Source: Saccopteryx bilineata (taxonomy: Eukaryota; Chordata; Mammalia; Chiroptera; Emballonuridae). Taken from it: a stretch of 64,000 bases of DNA. Position numbers and translations under genes: made by a program. The notes beneath the pieces were generated by a model that was not told where the DNA came from, ran no database searches, and worked only from the letters and a program-made list of their open reading frames with translations. Positions 45,945 through 58,699 of the stretch are shown piece after piece (positions within the stretch are counted from its first letter, which is position 1; each line of letters starts with the position of its first letter). Location of the stretch: NCBI RefSeq assembly GCF_036850765.1, contig NC_089490.1:240870442-240934441 (forward strand). Reading direction: 5' to 3'.

Positions 45945-46070
45945 TTTTTAAAAAAACATGTTTATTTTTGTTCTGACTCATCATAGAAAATTTAGAAAAT
46001 ACGAAGACTAAAAAAAGGAAAATAAAAATCACCCACAGTTCTACCACCCAGACACAATGTTTGTGGGCAT
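45945..46070 (-). mobile_element. L1/HAL1-type 3' fragment
   Basis: It contains 'agaaaatttagaaaatacgaagac', 'aaaataaaaatcacccacagttctaccacccag', a phrase common to 3' ends of old LINE-1/HAL1 elements. Strand uncertain. Confidence 0.5.
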
Positions 46071-46214
46071 TTCTGTGTGTCTGTGAGCACACACACAGTT
46101 GCAGCACACACACTCCCTCATGCAGCGTGCAGCCTGACAGACCGTACGGGGCCCAGTCTGTTGTCCTTTAGCGTCCTGCTCAGATAGTTTTCCATGCTTT
46201 TAAAAACTAAGGAG

Positions 46215-46680
46215 ATTCATGTAGCACAGAACACTCCCTTTGAAGTTGGATGTCCTGTGGGTTTCAGCACATTTGCAGACTTGTGCGACCATCGCAACTG
46301 TCTGATCGCAGAACTTTTTCATCCCCCCAAAGAAGACCTTCCCTCGCCCCTTCCAGGAGCCACTGACAAGCTCTGGGCCCTCTCTGTCTCCGGCTTGCTA
46401 CTCTGGATGTTTGGTGTGGCTGGAGCCACACAGTGCGCAGCTTTCCGTGTCTGGCTTCTCCCCAAGCACGGAGGGCTCAGGGTTCAGCTGTGCAGTGTCC
46501 ATATGTGTGCCAGGCCCATTCCTTTTCCTGGCTGAATGGCCCCCACTGTGGACAGGCTACGTTTGGTGGACAAACCTCTAGCGGTAGACATGGGTTGCTT
46601 CCTCTGTCTGGTGACAGTGCTGCCCTGAACTCCTGTGCAGACGTGTTTTCAGTTGCCCTTCATTTCAATGGGGAATGACC
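46215..46680 (+). mobile_element. Old L1M-type 3' UTR remnant
   Basis: The order 'cacatttgcagacttgtgcgaccatcgcaactgtctgat', 'agaactttttcatccccccaaagaagac', 'cgtgtctggcttctccccaagcac', 'gctgaatggccccc' and 'gctgccctgaactcctgtgcagacgtg' follows the 3' UTR of ancient L1M elements throughout. It is degenerate, with no coding capacity. Confidence 0.65.
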
Positions 46681-46831
46681 AAAGCATTGACTTGTTTCCT
46701 CTACTTCCTTCCTAGATCGGGGCTTCTGCACGGGGTGGGGGCAGTGAGCTTTGTGGACCATCAGTCAGGGGCAGATGGTGAGTGTAGGGGGACTGGCACC
46801 GTGTGGGGTTTGGTCTGGAGGCTCCTGAAGG

Positions 46832-47005
46832 TTTGTTTTTTTTCCCCATTGATTTGGGGGGGGAGGAGAAGCATCAACTCGTTGTTCCACTTAGTTGTTC
46901 CATCAAGCACTCATCGGTTGCTTCTTGTACGTACCCTGACCAGGGGTCGAACCCATGACCTTGGTGTACTGGGGACATTCTATCTATTGAGCCACTCAGC
47001 CAGGG
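46832..47005 (-). mobile_element. VES-like SINE, old
   Basis: The poly-T tail 'gttttttttccccattgattt' is at the left, then 'catcaactcgttgttccactt', then a tRNA-like head with B box 'ggttcgacccc' on the minus strand, ending 'tgagccactcagccaggg'. No clear target duplication. Confidence 0.82.
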
Positions 47006-47345
47006 ACAGGAGAGGAGGTTTAAGTGGAGCTTTGAAAAGAGTGGGGGGAAGCAAATTTCAAACAGGCCACCAGCCTGTACAAAGTGCAGAGATGGAAGAC
47101 CACGCACTCTAGGACCAGGGGGAGGAGGAGACATGTAGTTAGTTCCCAGGAAGAACGGAGTGGGGGCCTTCAGAGAAATGGTGCTGGTGAGAGAGTCATT
47201 CCAGGGAGGAGCCTTGAAACTCAAGCTGCAGGGTTTGGAGTTGACCAGAAGCCCAGGTGACTTTGAGCAAGAGAGAGACAGGATCACAGCCTGTGGGGGG
47301 AGGGGTGGCAGGGGTGTCCCTAGGCTGTGTGAATGATGGAAGGAC

Positions 47346-47379
47346 AGATGGATGGATGGATGGATGGATGGATAGATAG
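47346..47379 (+). repeat. (GGAT)n microsatellite
   Basis: About eight ggat units grading into gatagata. Confidence 0.92.
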
Positions 47380-48710
47380 GCTGGGAGAACAGGACTAATG
47401 CCACACACCTATAACCTCCCAGGTCTAGTTCTGGCCTGCAGGGAGCCTACAAGACCCTGGAAATGAGAAAGGAAGAAATAGATTGTGGGAAGGACTGAAC
47501 CCCGTGTTAAGGAAACCAGAACTGATGTGGACTTTCCCTCCTCTCTTCCCTCCCTTCCCCCTATGCTACCTTTAAAAGTGTTAGCATGTGGCTTGGTCTC
47601 CCCTGGTGCCTCTCCCGACAGAGTCTGCCGGATGACATTTAACGATCTTTAACACACTGGGATGTTGCTTATGTTTCCTAACCCTCTGACATCACTGCTC
47701 CTCTCCGGAGAGGCACATTGGGAAACCCCGTCCGCCTCTCCCTCCACACCACAGCTGCCCTTTGCCAGGGCAGACATCCAGGCCCCAGGGACCACAGAGC
47801 CTGGTCTCAGACACATCCCAGACAGCTCAGGACGACCCCAGAGACCAGCCTGACAGTAGGGATCCCACGGCTGGAGGCGGGGAGATGGATGAGATGGCTT
47901 TTAGTGGTCCCCACCCCAGGATTCCGGGACTGTCACCCACAAAGCTGGCTTTTTGCCCAGACCTGTAGTCTGGGTCTCCAGGAGACACTCATAAAGGCTG
48001 CACACAGAGTCCCTCTGTGCCTCCTGGAGGGCCAGCCACTGAGACACAGGGAAGGGTGGGTGCTCAGGTATCAGTCTTTGATGTGCGGGTTTTGGGGCTC
48101 TGGCTCATCCATCAGGGCCGGAGGTGGGTTGGGCTCAGGCTCCAGTTCTGGCTTAAGGCTGCCTGGAGCGCGGTGCAGCTGCCTTCATCTAACCTCCCAC
48201 CTTTGATGTGCTGAAGGCCCACGGTAAGGGGCAGGACCTTAGTGGGTGGTACAGACCAGAGCTGACGGAACTCAGACCTTCTCCTGGACAAGAAGCCTGG
48301 CTCTCTGCTGCCCCCCAGCCAGTGGGAGCACAAAGGTTACAGGGGCTCCATCCACCTGCACTCCTCACTTCACCTTTCCTCCTGCAGGGAAGTCTCTGTC
48401 ACCACCTCCCCCACCCCAGGAATGTTCAGTTCTCAGTTTCCAGCTTTAGGAGTTTTCATTTCCAAAACCTGTGAGGGCCTGGCACTCACTCCAGTGTGTG
48501 GAGGGTTACTAGGACCCAGGGGAGGGGCCCAGTATTGGACTTAAGCTCTTCACCAGACCTCTGCCAGCGACATGATGGGACACAGCATCCTCCTTTGTGG
48601 GGTGTCTGGAGGCTGCCCGATGGCCCTCCTTTAGGGACAGAGGCTGAGGAACATCTCCCAAGTGGATGCGGGCAGGAGAGAGCTCAACACTGAACTCAAA
48701 GCCAACAACC

Positions 48711-48903
48711 GGCCCCGGCCAGTTAGCTCTGTCAGTTGAAGCATCGTCCCAAAACACCAAGGCTGGGGGTTCCATGCCTGGTCAGGGCACACACAGGAGG
48801 CCATTGATGGATGTGTAACTAGCAGAATGACAAATGAATGCTTCTCTCTCTCTCTCTGTCTCCCCCAATCTCCTCTCTCCGTCTCTATAAAGAATCAATT
48901 AGA
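48711..48903 (+). mobile_element. VES-like SINE, sense orientation
   Basis: The tRNA-like head 'ggccccggccagttagctctgtcag' comes first, with a decayed B box near 48770, then 'gatggatgtgtaactagcag', a (tc)n stretch and 'cataaagaatcaatt'-like A-rich tail. Near-perfect duplications 'aaagccaacaacc' (48698-48710) and 'aaagccagcaacc' (48904-48916) flank it. It is the only SINE in the window on the LGR6 strand. Confidence 0.85.
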
Positions 48904-51900
48904 AAAGCCAGCAACCTTCTTTGGTTCTGCCATCTCTCCACCCTGTGACCTGGTGATTGCCCCTTCCCTCCCTAGTCGAGTGGGCTCCTCCGTGCTCTGA
49001 GCAGTGCAGGGAGCCCCCTGGTCTCCATCAGCGAGGACACAGGCTGGTGCCCACTGCAAGCACCTTTCAGGGAAAGAGGATGCAACCCTCTCTAGGGTCA
49101 TCGGTCTGATGGGGAGAAAAGCAGAAAAGCAGTCAGAGTGGACCAAAGCTGAACGAAGTCCGAGATGGGCCGGCTCCCTTTCCCTGGCCCAGAGTGCCCT
49201 GTGTTCCATGTCTATGTCCTGTTTCTAGAACTTTCTCTCAAAAAGCTGTTTTCCATGAAAATGCTACCTTATAATATTGTCAGATTTTTAGCAACATGGA
49301 TGGGCAGCTCCTTTACTCCAAAAAAGGAATGTTGTCCTCACGGTAGAATTGTAGTCACTTGAAATGCTTGTGGGCCTTGGGGGTGGGGGTGAGCTGCCCT
49401 AAGCCTCTGTGTGACACCACAAGCCTGTGAGGTGGCCTGCCCAGCAAGTCCCTGCTGGGGACACAGGACACAACACAGAGTTTCTCCAAAGAGGGCAGGA
49501 CAGTGTCACAGGACCCTTCAAGCCAGCCCTCCTTTGCAGGTAAAGAAACTGAGCCCAGAGAGGAAGGGCCTGGGGGAGGCCCAGAGCTCTGTGCCTGCAG
49601 GTACCAGGACTTTGCCAGCCCCTCCCGCACCTGAGTTGTCTTTCTTGGCCTCAGACTCCCCAGGGCCTACAAGTTCCAGTTCAGATTCCTGAAACCTCCG
49701 GGGACTGGCTCACACAGCCCGGCAGCCCCTGGGTACTGTCCTCTGTGCTGAAAATGCTGGTTCCCCGTCCCCTCGGTGACAGTTCAGTTATTCCTCAAGG
49801 CCCAGTGCAAGTGCCCCTCCTCTGGGAGGGCTGTCCCCCCTTCCTTTCCCTTTTCTGGACAGATGATTCATAGGCTCTTGTTTGTCCACTCAGCCCCCAG
49901 CGCCCAGCACCTGCAGACGCAGGCTCGTGCTCACACACACATGTGCACATGTGTGCACATGCATGCACACACTGCATTGCAGTTGGCTGGGGCAGGTGCG
50001 TCTCATCCCATCTGCAAGCCCCCTTTCTACATGCAGAGTGAGTGCCAGATACCTGCTGCACCAGCTGGGACGCAGACTAAATATGACAGATGGGCAGGGC
50101 CGGCACACCTGGGACCCGCTGAGGTCCTGTGTTTTATGACATAATGAAGAGTCTGGTGGCTTCCAGAGAAGGGCAGTGTGCTGTGCACGGTTGAGCCGGA
50201 ACCGGGTAGGTGGTTGTCAGCAGGTTTCATCCAGTGACTGACTAGGAAGCTGAAGGATGGTGCCCAGTGACGAGGGGCATGTCAGGGACCTGGCAGGGAG
50301 TGGCGAAGGATTTGGGGGCAGAGGCCTGATGGAGCCCTCGTGGACCCAGAGGGGCCTCCATGAGGGCAGCGTGCCGTATTCGTGTGCGAGGGCACGTGAG
50401 TCAGGCAGAGCCAGGGTACGCTGTGTGCAGGGAGCCCCACAGCCCGGCCTTCACGGGGACCTGGTGCAGAGGCTGGGCTCGCTGCCTGTGGAAGGCCGGG
50501 CACGTCCTGGGGCTGTGCAGGTGCCAACATGCTCCCTGCTGGAGCCTCCTCTCCCTGGCAGGTTGGTCAGGGCTGTTGGTCGTCGCCCCTCCAGCAATCA
50601 ATGGCTCCCACCTGGAATCTTTCCCACAAAACAACCATTTCTAGGACATACTTATAGTAAAGGTTATCCATTATTTCTCCAGGACTCAAGTTTAAATGGG
50701 CACCATACGTTTTCACTTGCTGAATCTGTGATGCTACCTCCAGCCCAGAACTGGTGCATGGGCTCTCTGCCTGCTCACCACCGACACACTCAGGCCTGAC
50801 CGATCTTACCCTCTTCATCCGCCAGTTGGCTTATCTTTAGTCTGTCCAGGCGTCAGGAACAGACTGGAGATGGCTCTACCTACCCAGCTGACCTTACCTG
50901 CTCTGTTCTCTCTCCTGCCCCTCCCCTGCTCTGTCCCCACTCCCTTCAGCCCCTGCAGTGCCCACTCTCTGTTCCCACAGCCTCCCCTCTGCTTGGAACT
51001 CTCCCCTGACACGTCCCTCCTCAGCTTCCAGGCCCCCAGCCAGCGTCACTTGCCCCTGGAGGCCTCTCCTGATGCCCGCAGCACAGTGCTCCCCACCTTC
51101 TCATTGTGCTGTGACTCTCAGGGACAGGAACCCTCTCTTCCTATGCTGATGTTTATCCAGCTCTTCCCAACACCATCTGTGCATGGAGGCATCTAGGCCT
51201 TTTTTGAGAGACAGATTCCCCCACACACATACCTGACTCCCCTAGGGAGGGGCTTGAGAGAGGGTATTTGCACAAAGCTTCAGACAATCCAGCCCAGTCA
51301 GACCACCAAGCGAACGTGACCGCCATTGGAGGACCACATCTGGACTGACGGGCCTTGCCAATAAAGGGCACTCGTGGAAGGGCTTGGGGTCCCCTCAGGT
51401 CAGAGTGTGCCCTGGCCAGCTTCCTCTCCCATCCAAGCCTTCCGAGCTGGCCTGTCTGCCCACGGCCTCTTGCTAGTGAGCTGGGGACTTTCTCCCTGTG
51501 GCACTGGAGACATTGGCCAGGAAGGGCACTGGTGAAACAGCTTTGAGAAGAGATGGAAGCTCTGCTGGACCTTCCACAGTGGACAGTGCTATTGGGATGA
51601 GAGAAAGTGACCTCCCCACCACCAGGCACACCAGGTCTTCTATGGGTGCAATTATAGAGCCTCGGGCCTGTGGGGGTGGAGACCGGGCTTCCATGACGTA
51701 GGCACCTTGGGGGAGAGTCACCCCTCGGGACAAAGTCTCCCCTCAGAAAGTAACGTCCAAGAATAGATGGTGGTCACAGACCAGCTTGTCTGGGCACCGT
51801 GGGACCAACTGCATAGGATAGTAGGTTTCTAGCCCAAGTTCTAGACCAGGAGGCAGAAACCGAACCTTGACTGGGGCACCTGCAAGGCTAAGATGGGCAG

Positions 51901-52587
51901 GTTTCTGGCTTTGCTGGGATGCTGGGGTCTTCTAGAACTCACATCAGAAGTTCTCTGTCACCTTGGAACCTCTGGCTGTGCACAGACAGGACCACCCACC
52001 TTCTGTTCTGAGAACTGGTGCCTCAGGGAGTCAGTGGTGGCACACAGGGCTCCCTTGGGATGTCAGCAAAGCTAGGAGCCCCAGGACTTTGGCAAGAGCT
52101 CCATCAAACTATGGGTCTGGGAGGGGACAAGGAGCAGGCGGTGCCAGGCTGGGTGGTAGGGAGCAGCTGCATCTGTGGGAGCACAGAGCAGGAGATTTCC
52201 TTCCATCAGTGGCGTAATGTCTGATTCTATGGTGTGGAGTGGACCGGGGCTGGAGTGGTGACCTACCAGATAGGCATTGTGGATGCCCCAGGGTGTGAGG
52301 AAATGCTGGTCATCTACACATGGGCTGCGGATTCACCTTGGGGCTGAGAGGAAGAGTTGGTGCTGTAACAAGGAACAGATGGCATGATGGACCAGGAGCC
52401 GTGGGCCAGATGGAAGCAGAACCTGGGAATTTGCCGGGGACGCGGGGCCTGTGGGGGCCAGGTCACAGCTTTAGCCCCAGTGTACCTCGGAGCCTGTTGG
52501 GGACCTGGCTGCCCACCCTGACCAGCCCCAAGCCTTGGTCTGCGTGCATCTTGCAGCGACTAACCCTCTCCACCCTCTCTCCCCCAG

Positions 52588-52803
52588 GCGTCTAGATGCC
52601 AACCTCATCTCCCTGGTCCCAGAGAGGAGCTTCGAGGGGCTGTCCTGTCTCCGCCATCTGTGGCTAGATGACAATGCACTCGCCGAGGTCCCTGTCAGGG
52701 CCCTCAACAACCTCCCTGCCCTGCAGGCCATGACCCTGGCCCTCAACCGCATCAGCCACATCCCGGACTATGCCTTCCAGAACCTCTCCAGCCTCGTGGT
52801 GCT
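52588..52803 (+). CDS. LGR6: LGR6 exon 5: three LRRs in one exon
   Basis: At 216 bp it codes 72 residues, exactly three 24-residue repeats: '[20 protein letters not shown]', '[20 protein letters not shown]' and '[20 protein letters not shown]', each followed by the last four residues of its repeat. Acceptor 'tctcccccag' and donor 'gtgagt' are canonical and phase 2. Differences from human LGR6 are conservative (for example AEV for TEI). Confidence 0.97.
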
Positions 52804-54931
52804 GTGAGTGCGCTGCCCACTCCCCGCGGGTCCCCTGGCTGCACAGTCACTCCTGAGCTTTGCTCTTCCTTCTGCTGCTGCGCCATCTGGGGTCTGTTTC
52901 CCCTTTGTTAAACCAAGGAGCATCATGCCCTGCTGACCCCATGAGGTTGTCATGAGGTCAGAGCCAAAGAAGGTGCCTCAGAGGATGGCACTGAGCAGAT
53001 GGGAGTTGAGCTTTCTTTTCTCTGTGGGGATGTAATAACTACATCTTGTGAATGGAATGTAAGTCAAGAATTCCTTGAACGAGTTCCACCAGGCAATGCA
53101 GGTGTGTGCTCTGGCACAGGGGTGGGATAAATTCAGCCATCTTCCAGGCCAGAGAGCAGAGAAAAGCCATCACCGGTAATTAGCCAGCCCACCCCGCAGA
53201 GTAATTACCTAGGAGATAGCATCCCTGGCAGGAACTGCGGACTGAGGTTAACTCCGCCTCCCCGGTGGGAACTGTTGAGGCAAATTAGCTCCCAGCTAAT
53301 TGCTGTGAGTGATTGGTAAATTCACAGGGTAATTACCAAGGGCTCGGAGGTCATGTGTAATTGGTTCGGGTTCCGCACTAATTGCCATGGGAATACGTGG
53401 GGGGGACTGGTCAGCCCCAGCTCTTGGAAACCTGGAGGAGAAGCTCCCCCTTATCTATCTAATTCTCTGTCCTGGTGCCCGGAGAGCCTGGGCGATCGTC
53501 CTCACAGGCCACACCTGTGCCAGCGAGGTCCTCAGTTGGCTTCCTTAGCCTATGATGTCATTTTTCTCTTGCATGTTTAAAGCTGCGCCTTTTAAATAGT
53601 GTGTCATTGGACAGTTTACAGCAGAAGCAGTTGCAGCGGTTTCCTTGTTCTTCTGGGCTCCGGCCTTTGCCTCCTTCTGCATCCGCCTGGCTCCTCTCCC
53701 TCTGAGTCACGATTCTCGTGGGACTCCTTCAGGCTGACGCCTGGGCGGCTGTCTGCTTGTCTGAGCCATGTCACTCTTGGCCCGTGGGTCCCCCCACCAA
53801 GCTGCAGCTCTTGTGGCTGATCTTGCGGTTATACTGGTTCCCTCACTTGCACGAGTCCCAGTGGGGGAGGTGGGGCTTCCCGGAGGACCTGTCCAGTCAG
53901 ACCACCTCTGCTGGCCTACAGGCTCAGGTTGTATGAAGTGTCTGTGTTGTGCCCTCCCCCTGGGCACTCCCTTGGGCTTCAGGCCTGGTCCTCGATTCAG
54001 GGCAGAGGCCGGCAAGGATGGGAGGGCATCCACAGAGCTGCTTCTCTCCGGATTGGGGATTTTAGGGAGAATTCTCAGGATTTTGTTTTCGTGCTTGTCA
54101 ATTCCTTGCCACCAGGTTTTATAGCCAGCCTACTCCAGGTTATGTCTGTCCTTATGTTGCTGCTCCTTGTGACATCTGGGGCAGTGGCAGGGTGTCTGCC
54201 ATTTCACTCTTTTCCTTAGGAATTGGGAGAAGGACATTCTGTCGCTTATTTTATTTTTAATTGGCTGTTTCTCTCAGAATCCTCTCCTAAACGAATCTCC
54301 TGCCTCTCCCAGCCTGTGTGTACTTTGGCCAAGCCCCTCGTCACCCTGCACCTTTGTCCCTGCTGACATCTCTGCTGGGAATGCCCTTCCTTCTACCTGT
54401 CCATATCACCTACCCTCTGGACCACTGCCTCCATAAAACCCTCCAATACTGCGCTTCTACCTTGTCACCAGTCCCCACTGCTGAGCTCGTCTGCGGCTCC
54501 TCGCTGTAACAGAACACTTGGCCCTAATTACATGTTGTCTGCAGCGGTTGGCTGTTGGCTCCCATAAGTGTGTCTGGCCACTGAGTCAGGCAGACAGGGT
54601 CCTGGGGGGCAGGACCAGAGAGGAAGCCTCAGACCAGAGCCCCCTCGGCGCCTGCAAGTTAGGCCTCTCCTAGAACACAGTGGGAGCCCACGTCCACCCT
54701 AGTCAGGCATGCTCTGCTCTGTTTTCCTTGAATTGGAAGTCAGAAAGGGGTGGCCCATGGTCAGTCTAGCCTCAGAGCTGTGACTTCCAGCATCGGTCTC
54801 GGCCAGTCATTTTGTCCCTGGAGCCAAAGGGCTGGACCACTGGGGTCCTGTCTGTGCTTCAGCCTCCACCTCCCTCCCCCTGGCTCGGTGCTGTGGGCGC
54901 CTGGCTGACTGGTTGTCTCCTTTCCACACAG
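52804..54931 (+). other. LGR6: LGR6 intron 5 (2.1 kb)
   Basis: It starts gtgagt and ends 'tttccacacag'. It is free of SINEs and DNA transposons. A dense cluster of homeodomain-type motifs occupies 53177-53384. A faint L2-like tail ('ctctgctgggaatgcccttcc') lies near 54370. Confidence 0.85.
53177..53384. promoter_or_regulatory. Candidate enhancer: cluster of seven TAATTA/TAATTG-type motifs
   Basis: TAATTA or its variants occur at 53177, 53202, 53283 (AATTAG), 53297 (TAATTG), 53330, 53358 (TAATTG) and 53379 (TAATTG), in a 208-bp stretch of otherwise GC-rich intron. Such cores are bound by many homeodomain factors. The flanks differ, so it is not a tandem repeat. Function is inferred from motif density only. 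Confidence 0.5.
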
Positions 54932-55003
54932 GCATCTGCACAACAACCAGATCCAGCATCTGGGGACCCACAGCTTCGAGGGGCTGCACAGTCTGGAGAC
55001 ACT
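54932..55003 (+). CDS. LGR6: LGR6 exon 6: LRR
   Basis: A 24-residue repeat, '[20 protein letters not shown]' then LETL, with a phase-2 acceptor 'ttccacacag' and donor 'gtgagt'. This is the last LGR6 exon in the window. The following repeat, which in human starts DLNYNKL, lies to the right. Confidence 0.97.
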
Positions 55004-58000
55004 GTGAGTGTCGGGTGTGGTCATGCTCCGTCCTGCTGCCAAGGACACTGGCAGAGGGGACAGCCAGCTGGGCAGGGAGGCTGGCATCAGGCTGCGGCCT
55101 GCTTACCACACTCCCTCCTGGCACTGTACCCTCACCCGCACGAACACCTCCCCATCAGGCGTCCCCAAGGTGGCCCAGAGAGGGGGACCCAGGGTCCCTG
55201 CCAGCAGAGACCACCAGCATAGTGACAATGTCCGAGACATGGGACAGGGAGAAGCTAGACCTCAGTGTCCAGCTTGGGGAGGGGAGCCTTAGAGTGCACC
55301 TGGGCTGATGTGAGGGCAGAACGACACTGTGCAAGGTGGCTGTGCCACAGAGGAATGTCACAGCTGCTTGCCGATTAACCTGGCCAGCTCAGCGGCTCAC
55401 GGCAGATGCCCGCCTCAGCCTGACTATAAAAAGCTCCCAAGCTCTTGACTCTTAAGAAGCCGCGTCATTCACACATCAGCCCTGGGAGTCCGTGAGGGTC
55501 AGAATGCACCCAGAAGCTCCATCCTTTGCTCTCGAGTCTGCCAGTCCCCACACAATGGGCTCCCCACACAGTGGGCTCCCCAAGTACACTGGCAACACCA
55601 GCTGTATGGCCACCTGGTGCCGACCTGGAGGGCAGCATTGGGGAGAGGAGCCCTCAGGGCACAGATGTCGAGAGGTTCATTCTCTCGCCCCACACCCCAC
55701 ATGAATACCTCAGAGTCCCCCCTAAGTGAGGGCTGCCTCAGAAGCTGGAGCAACAGAGGGTCATGCTGGAGGCAAGTGTGGCTGAGGGTACATGTTGAGG
55801 GCCATTTGACACATGTCCCGGGAGACTGAGCTGTCGGTGTGTGTGGCAGTGGGACCATGGGGGTCATGAGGCCAGGGCCCCAGGAGCTGCTGCTATGTGG
55901 GGAGTGTCAGAGCTGCCCCTTCGGCTGGCCTTGTGCCCAGCCTGCAATCAGGGCAGGGGGAGCCTGTGCCCGCTGCACGAGCCAAGGCTATGTGTTTCCC
56001 CTCTGCAGCTGGAAGGGCAGTGACACAATTATAGCTGGGACACAGGTGCCCAGGGATATCATCACCTGTCGGGGACTGTGCAGGTCCAGGGCGGTGTGTT
56101 CGTTGACAAAACAGACATTCTGGGCCTAGCCCAGCAGCCCTCCGTCCTCTGTCCCCAGCATCGAGTACGAGCCGTGCACCCTGGTCTATGCCAGGTGTGT
56201 GGGGACCCTGTGTCCTACTGCCACCTCTCAGAGGTCACAGAGCTGGAGGCAGAGTCAGGCTGCCAGCTCCACAGAGAGGAGGGAGTCTACTCGGGCGTCC
56301 ACTCAGCTTCCCAGGGCTGCTGGCTCTGCTGGGAAGCTGGCAGGCCCGCATGCAGGGCGAGGGCCAGCTGCTCTGAAAAGCCAGCCAGCAGCGACTTCCT
56401 CCGTTTAGGGCGCACCACCCGTTTCTTTCTCAATTAGGCACAGGCATGCTGTGCAGGGCACTTGGCCGCTGGCGCTGGCTTCACTACAGAGCAGCCTGCC
56501 GCCCAGTACCCACCGTGCCTTTGATGTGTGGGCACAGGGCCTCTGCATAGCCTGCACCCACTGCACAGGCTGGGAAGCCAAGGGAAAGGATGAGCACAGC
56601 CCCCACCCTAGGGGACACTGTGGAGGCAGCATGGGTGTCAAACAGCTGGGCTCTGCAGGCAGTTCTTCCGACCCTGTGACCTTGGTCATGTCCTGTGCTC
56701 TGGGGTTGCTTTCTAATCCATCATGTTGCAGGAACAGCGCTGGCTTTAGGGGTTGCTGTGTGGACCCCACAAGAGCTGCGTGGGGACGTGCCCCTGCACC
56801 CTCCTCAGCATTAGTTCCCCCGCCCTCCACTCCAGGGGTTGGTTCTTCTGACTTCTGATCTCCAATTAGAAGTGGAACAGTGTGCTCTTTCCCCGCTGTC
56901 CCTGACCACTTGCTCACAGCCAGATGTGAACGGGCAGCCGGGAATAGAAGCAGGGAGTCAGGCCTGTCCATTGTTGTATAATCGGCACCTCAGTTGTTAC
57001 TGTCGAGCATTTCATGTGAGCTTCTCCCAGGAAGGGTGTTTCTCCCTCGGGCCACAGATCTCTGCCACATAGACCTCTCTCATCTCCACAGCGCTGATGA
57101 GAGGATCAAACCCCTGCCGAGCTGTGGTTTGGCTCCTCTTAGGAAGGGAGTTGCACCCGGGGCCCTGCCACCTGCAGAGGAGGGGCCAGGGTGGGCAGGC
57201 ACACGTTGTCGTGCTCCTGTATGGTCACACAGCAGAAGGCACACACACAGTGCACACACCATGTAGCTCTAGTCTTCCACCCACTTGACCTCACATGCCT
57301 GCCCCATACAGTGTGGACACCTGGGCGAACACACCAGGGCAGTGTGACCTGCGACATGCTCTTCTGTGGGGCGGCCTGGGGTCCATGGCACCTCAGCCAT
57401 GTGGGCTGGGTCAGCCAGAGCCTGTAGCCAGCTCAGCAGGCCCCGCAGAGGGAAGGGAGAGGAGTGGCCCACAAGTGTGCTCTGGAAGGCCCAACGAGTC
57501 TAGGTGGTGTGGGCAGGGCCCCAGGGTTGACCGCTGTTGTGCCACCCCTGCCGTCACACAGCCCCAGGCATGAGCCCTGCTGTGCTCTGAGGAGCCTGCC
57601 TTGCAGGGAGAGGCTGGGGACAGGGCTCCCAGTTCTCCCCAGGGGGCGGCACCATTCCAGACTCTGCCAGGAAAGCCAGCCTGAGGCCAATAGGAGAACT
57701 CAGTCCTACAGGCACCCCCTTCCTCCCCCGTGAGGGTGCCTGGCTCTGTGGGGAGTCAGTGTCAGAGGTGTATCAACCCCAGCCTGTGAGATCTTATCTC
57801 CTCCACCTTCCAGGTCAGACCCATCCCAAGATGTGGGGCGAGTTGCCTGTGACTAGAGTTCATGGGCACCAGCAAAGCCCCGGACCCGAGCCTCCTGCTG
57901 CCTCATACATCACGTCAGTCAGCACTGGCTCCTGTGGGCCAGGTCAGTTGCAGGCCTTCCCAGGTGTCCAGGCTGAGAAATACGAGAGTTCTCAGGCAAG

Positions 58001-58524
58001 AGCAGCTCTGGGGAGTGCTGCCAAGAGGTCTCAGGGCCCCGAATCCAGGCCCGTGCCGTTGGGTCAGGGCTTGGAGATGCACACTCAGGTGCCAGGCATT
58101 CTGTGCCACTAGCCAGTGGTCCTGGAATCCCTGGCTGTATTTGTCAGTGAAGGCGATGCCGCAAACAGGCAGGCACGTGCTGCTGCCCCATAAGGGGCTG
58201 CCCACACCCTAGGTCCATGTCTGCTTCTTGGCTGAACCTTAGAGGGGTGTTCCTCAGGCCTGGGCAATGGTCTCCAGCCTCATTGTAACCTCCCCTCCTG
58301 CTGGCAGATCAGACCTGGTCAGGGCCAGGTCTGGACCAGTGTGTCATGGGACTGGGAAGGGCAGGGCCGGCCTTACAGGGCTTCCCCCAGAGTCCAAGAT
58401 GAAGCAGAGGTCCTGCACTATTGTCCCACTGATGACTCGGCGTGCACAAGAGAATTAAATTTTCTGTTCCCTCCAGGGCTGTCCCCCTCCCTTCCCAGCC
58501 ACTGGTTGAGGCAGGAGTGTGCAC

Positions 58525-58635
58525 ACTTGGGTTGTAGGTGAGGAAACTGAGGCAGAGAGCAGACGGCATGCCCAGGTTCACTCAGTGAATGAAGAGCCAG
58601 AACCCAGTCCAGGTCTCTGCCTCCGGCCCTGCCTT
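58525..58635 (-). repeat. MIR-like fragment
   Basis: It contains 'gtaggtgaggaaactgaggcagagagcag', 'catgcccaggttcactcagtgaatgaagagccagaacccag', typical of MIR in the reverse sense. Confidence 0.55.
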
Positions 58636-58699
58636 GTGGTCAGAGCCGCTCCCCACCCTCGGATGCCAGCCCTGTGGGGACTGAGGAGACCCTCCCTCG

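Larger units (their letters stand above)
37082..52587 (+). other. LGR6: LGR6 intron 4 (15.5 kb)
   Basis: It starts gtgagt and ends 'ctctcccccag'. It holds a (GT)n run at 37174, an inverted hAT MITE at 38152, a MaLR LTR at 39735, SINEs at 41409, 46832 and 48711, a MER5A-like MITE at 42215, and L1-type fragments at 45.9-46.7 kb. L2-like tails ('ccaggaagc..ctccctgac' type) are faintly visible near 51.0 kb. No other exon is supported. Confidence 0.8.
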
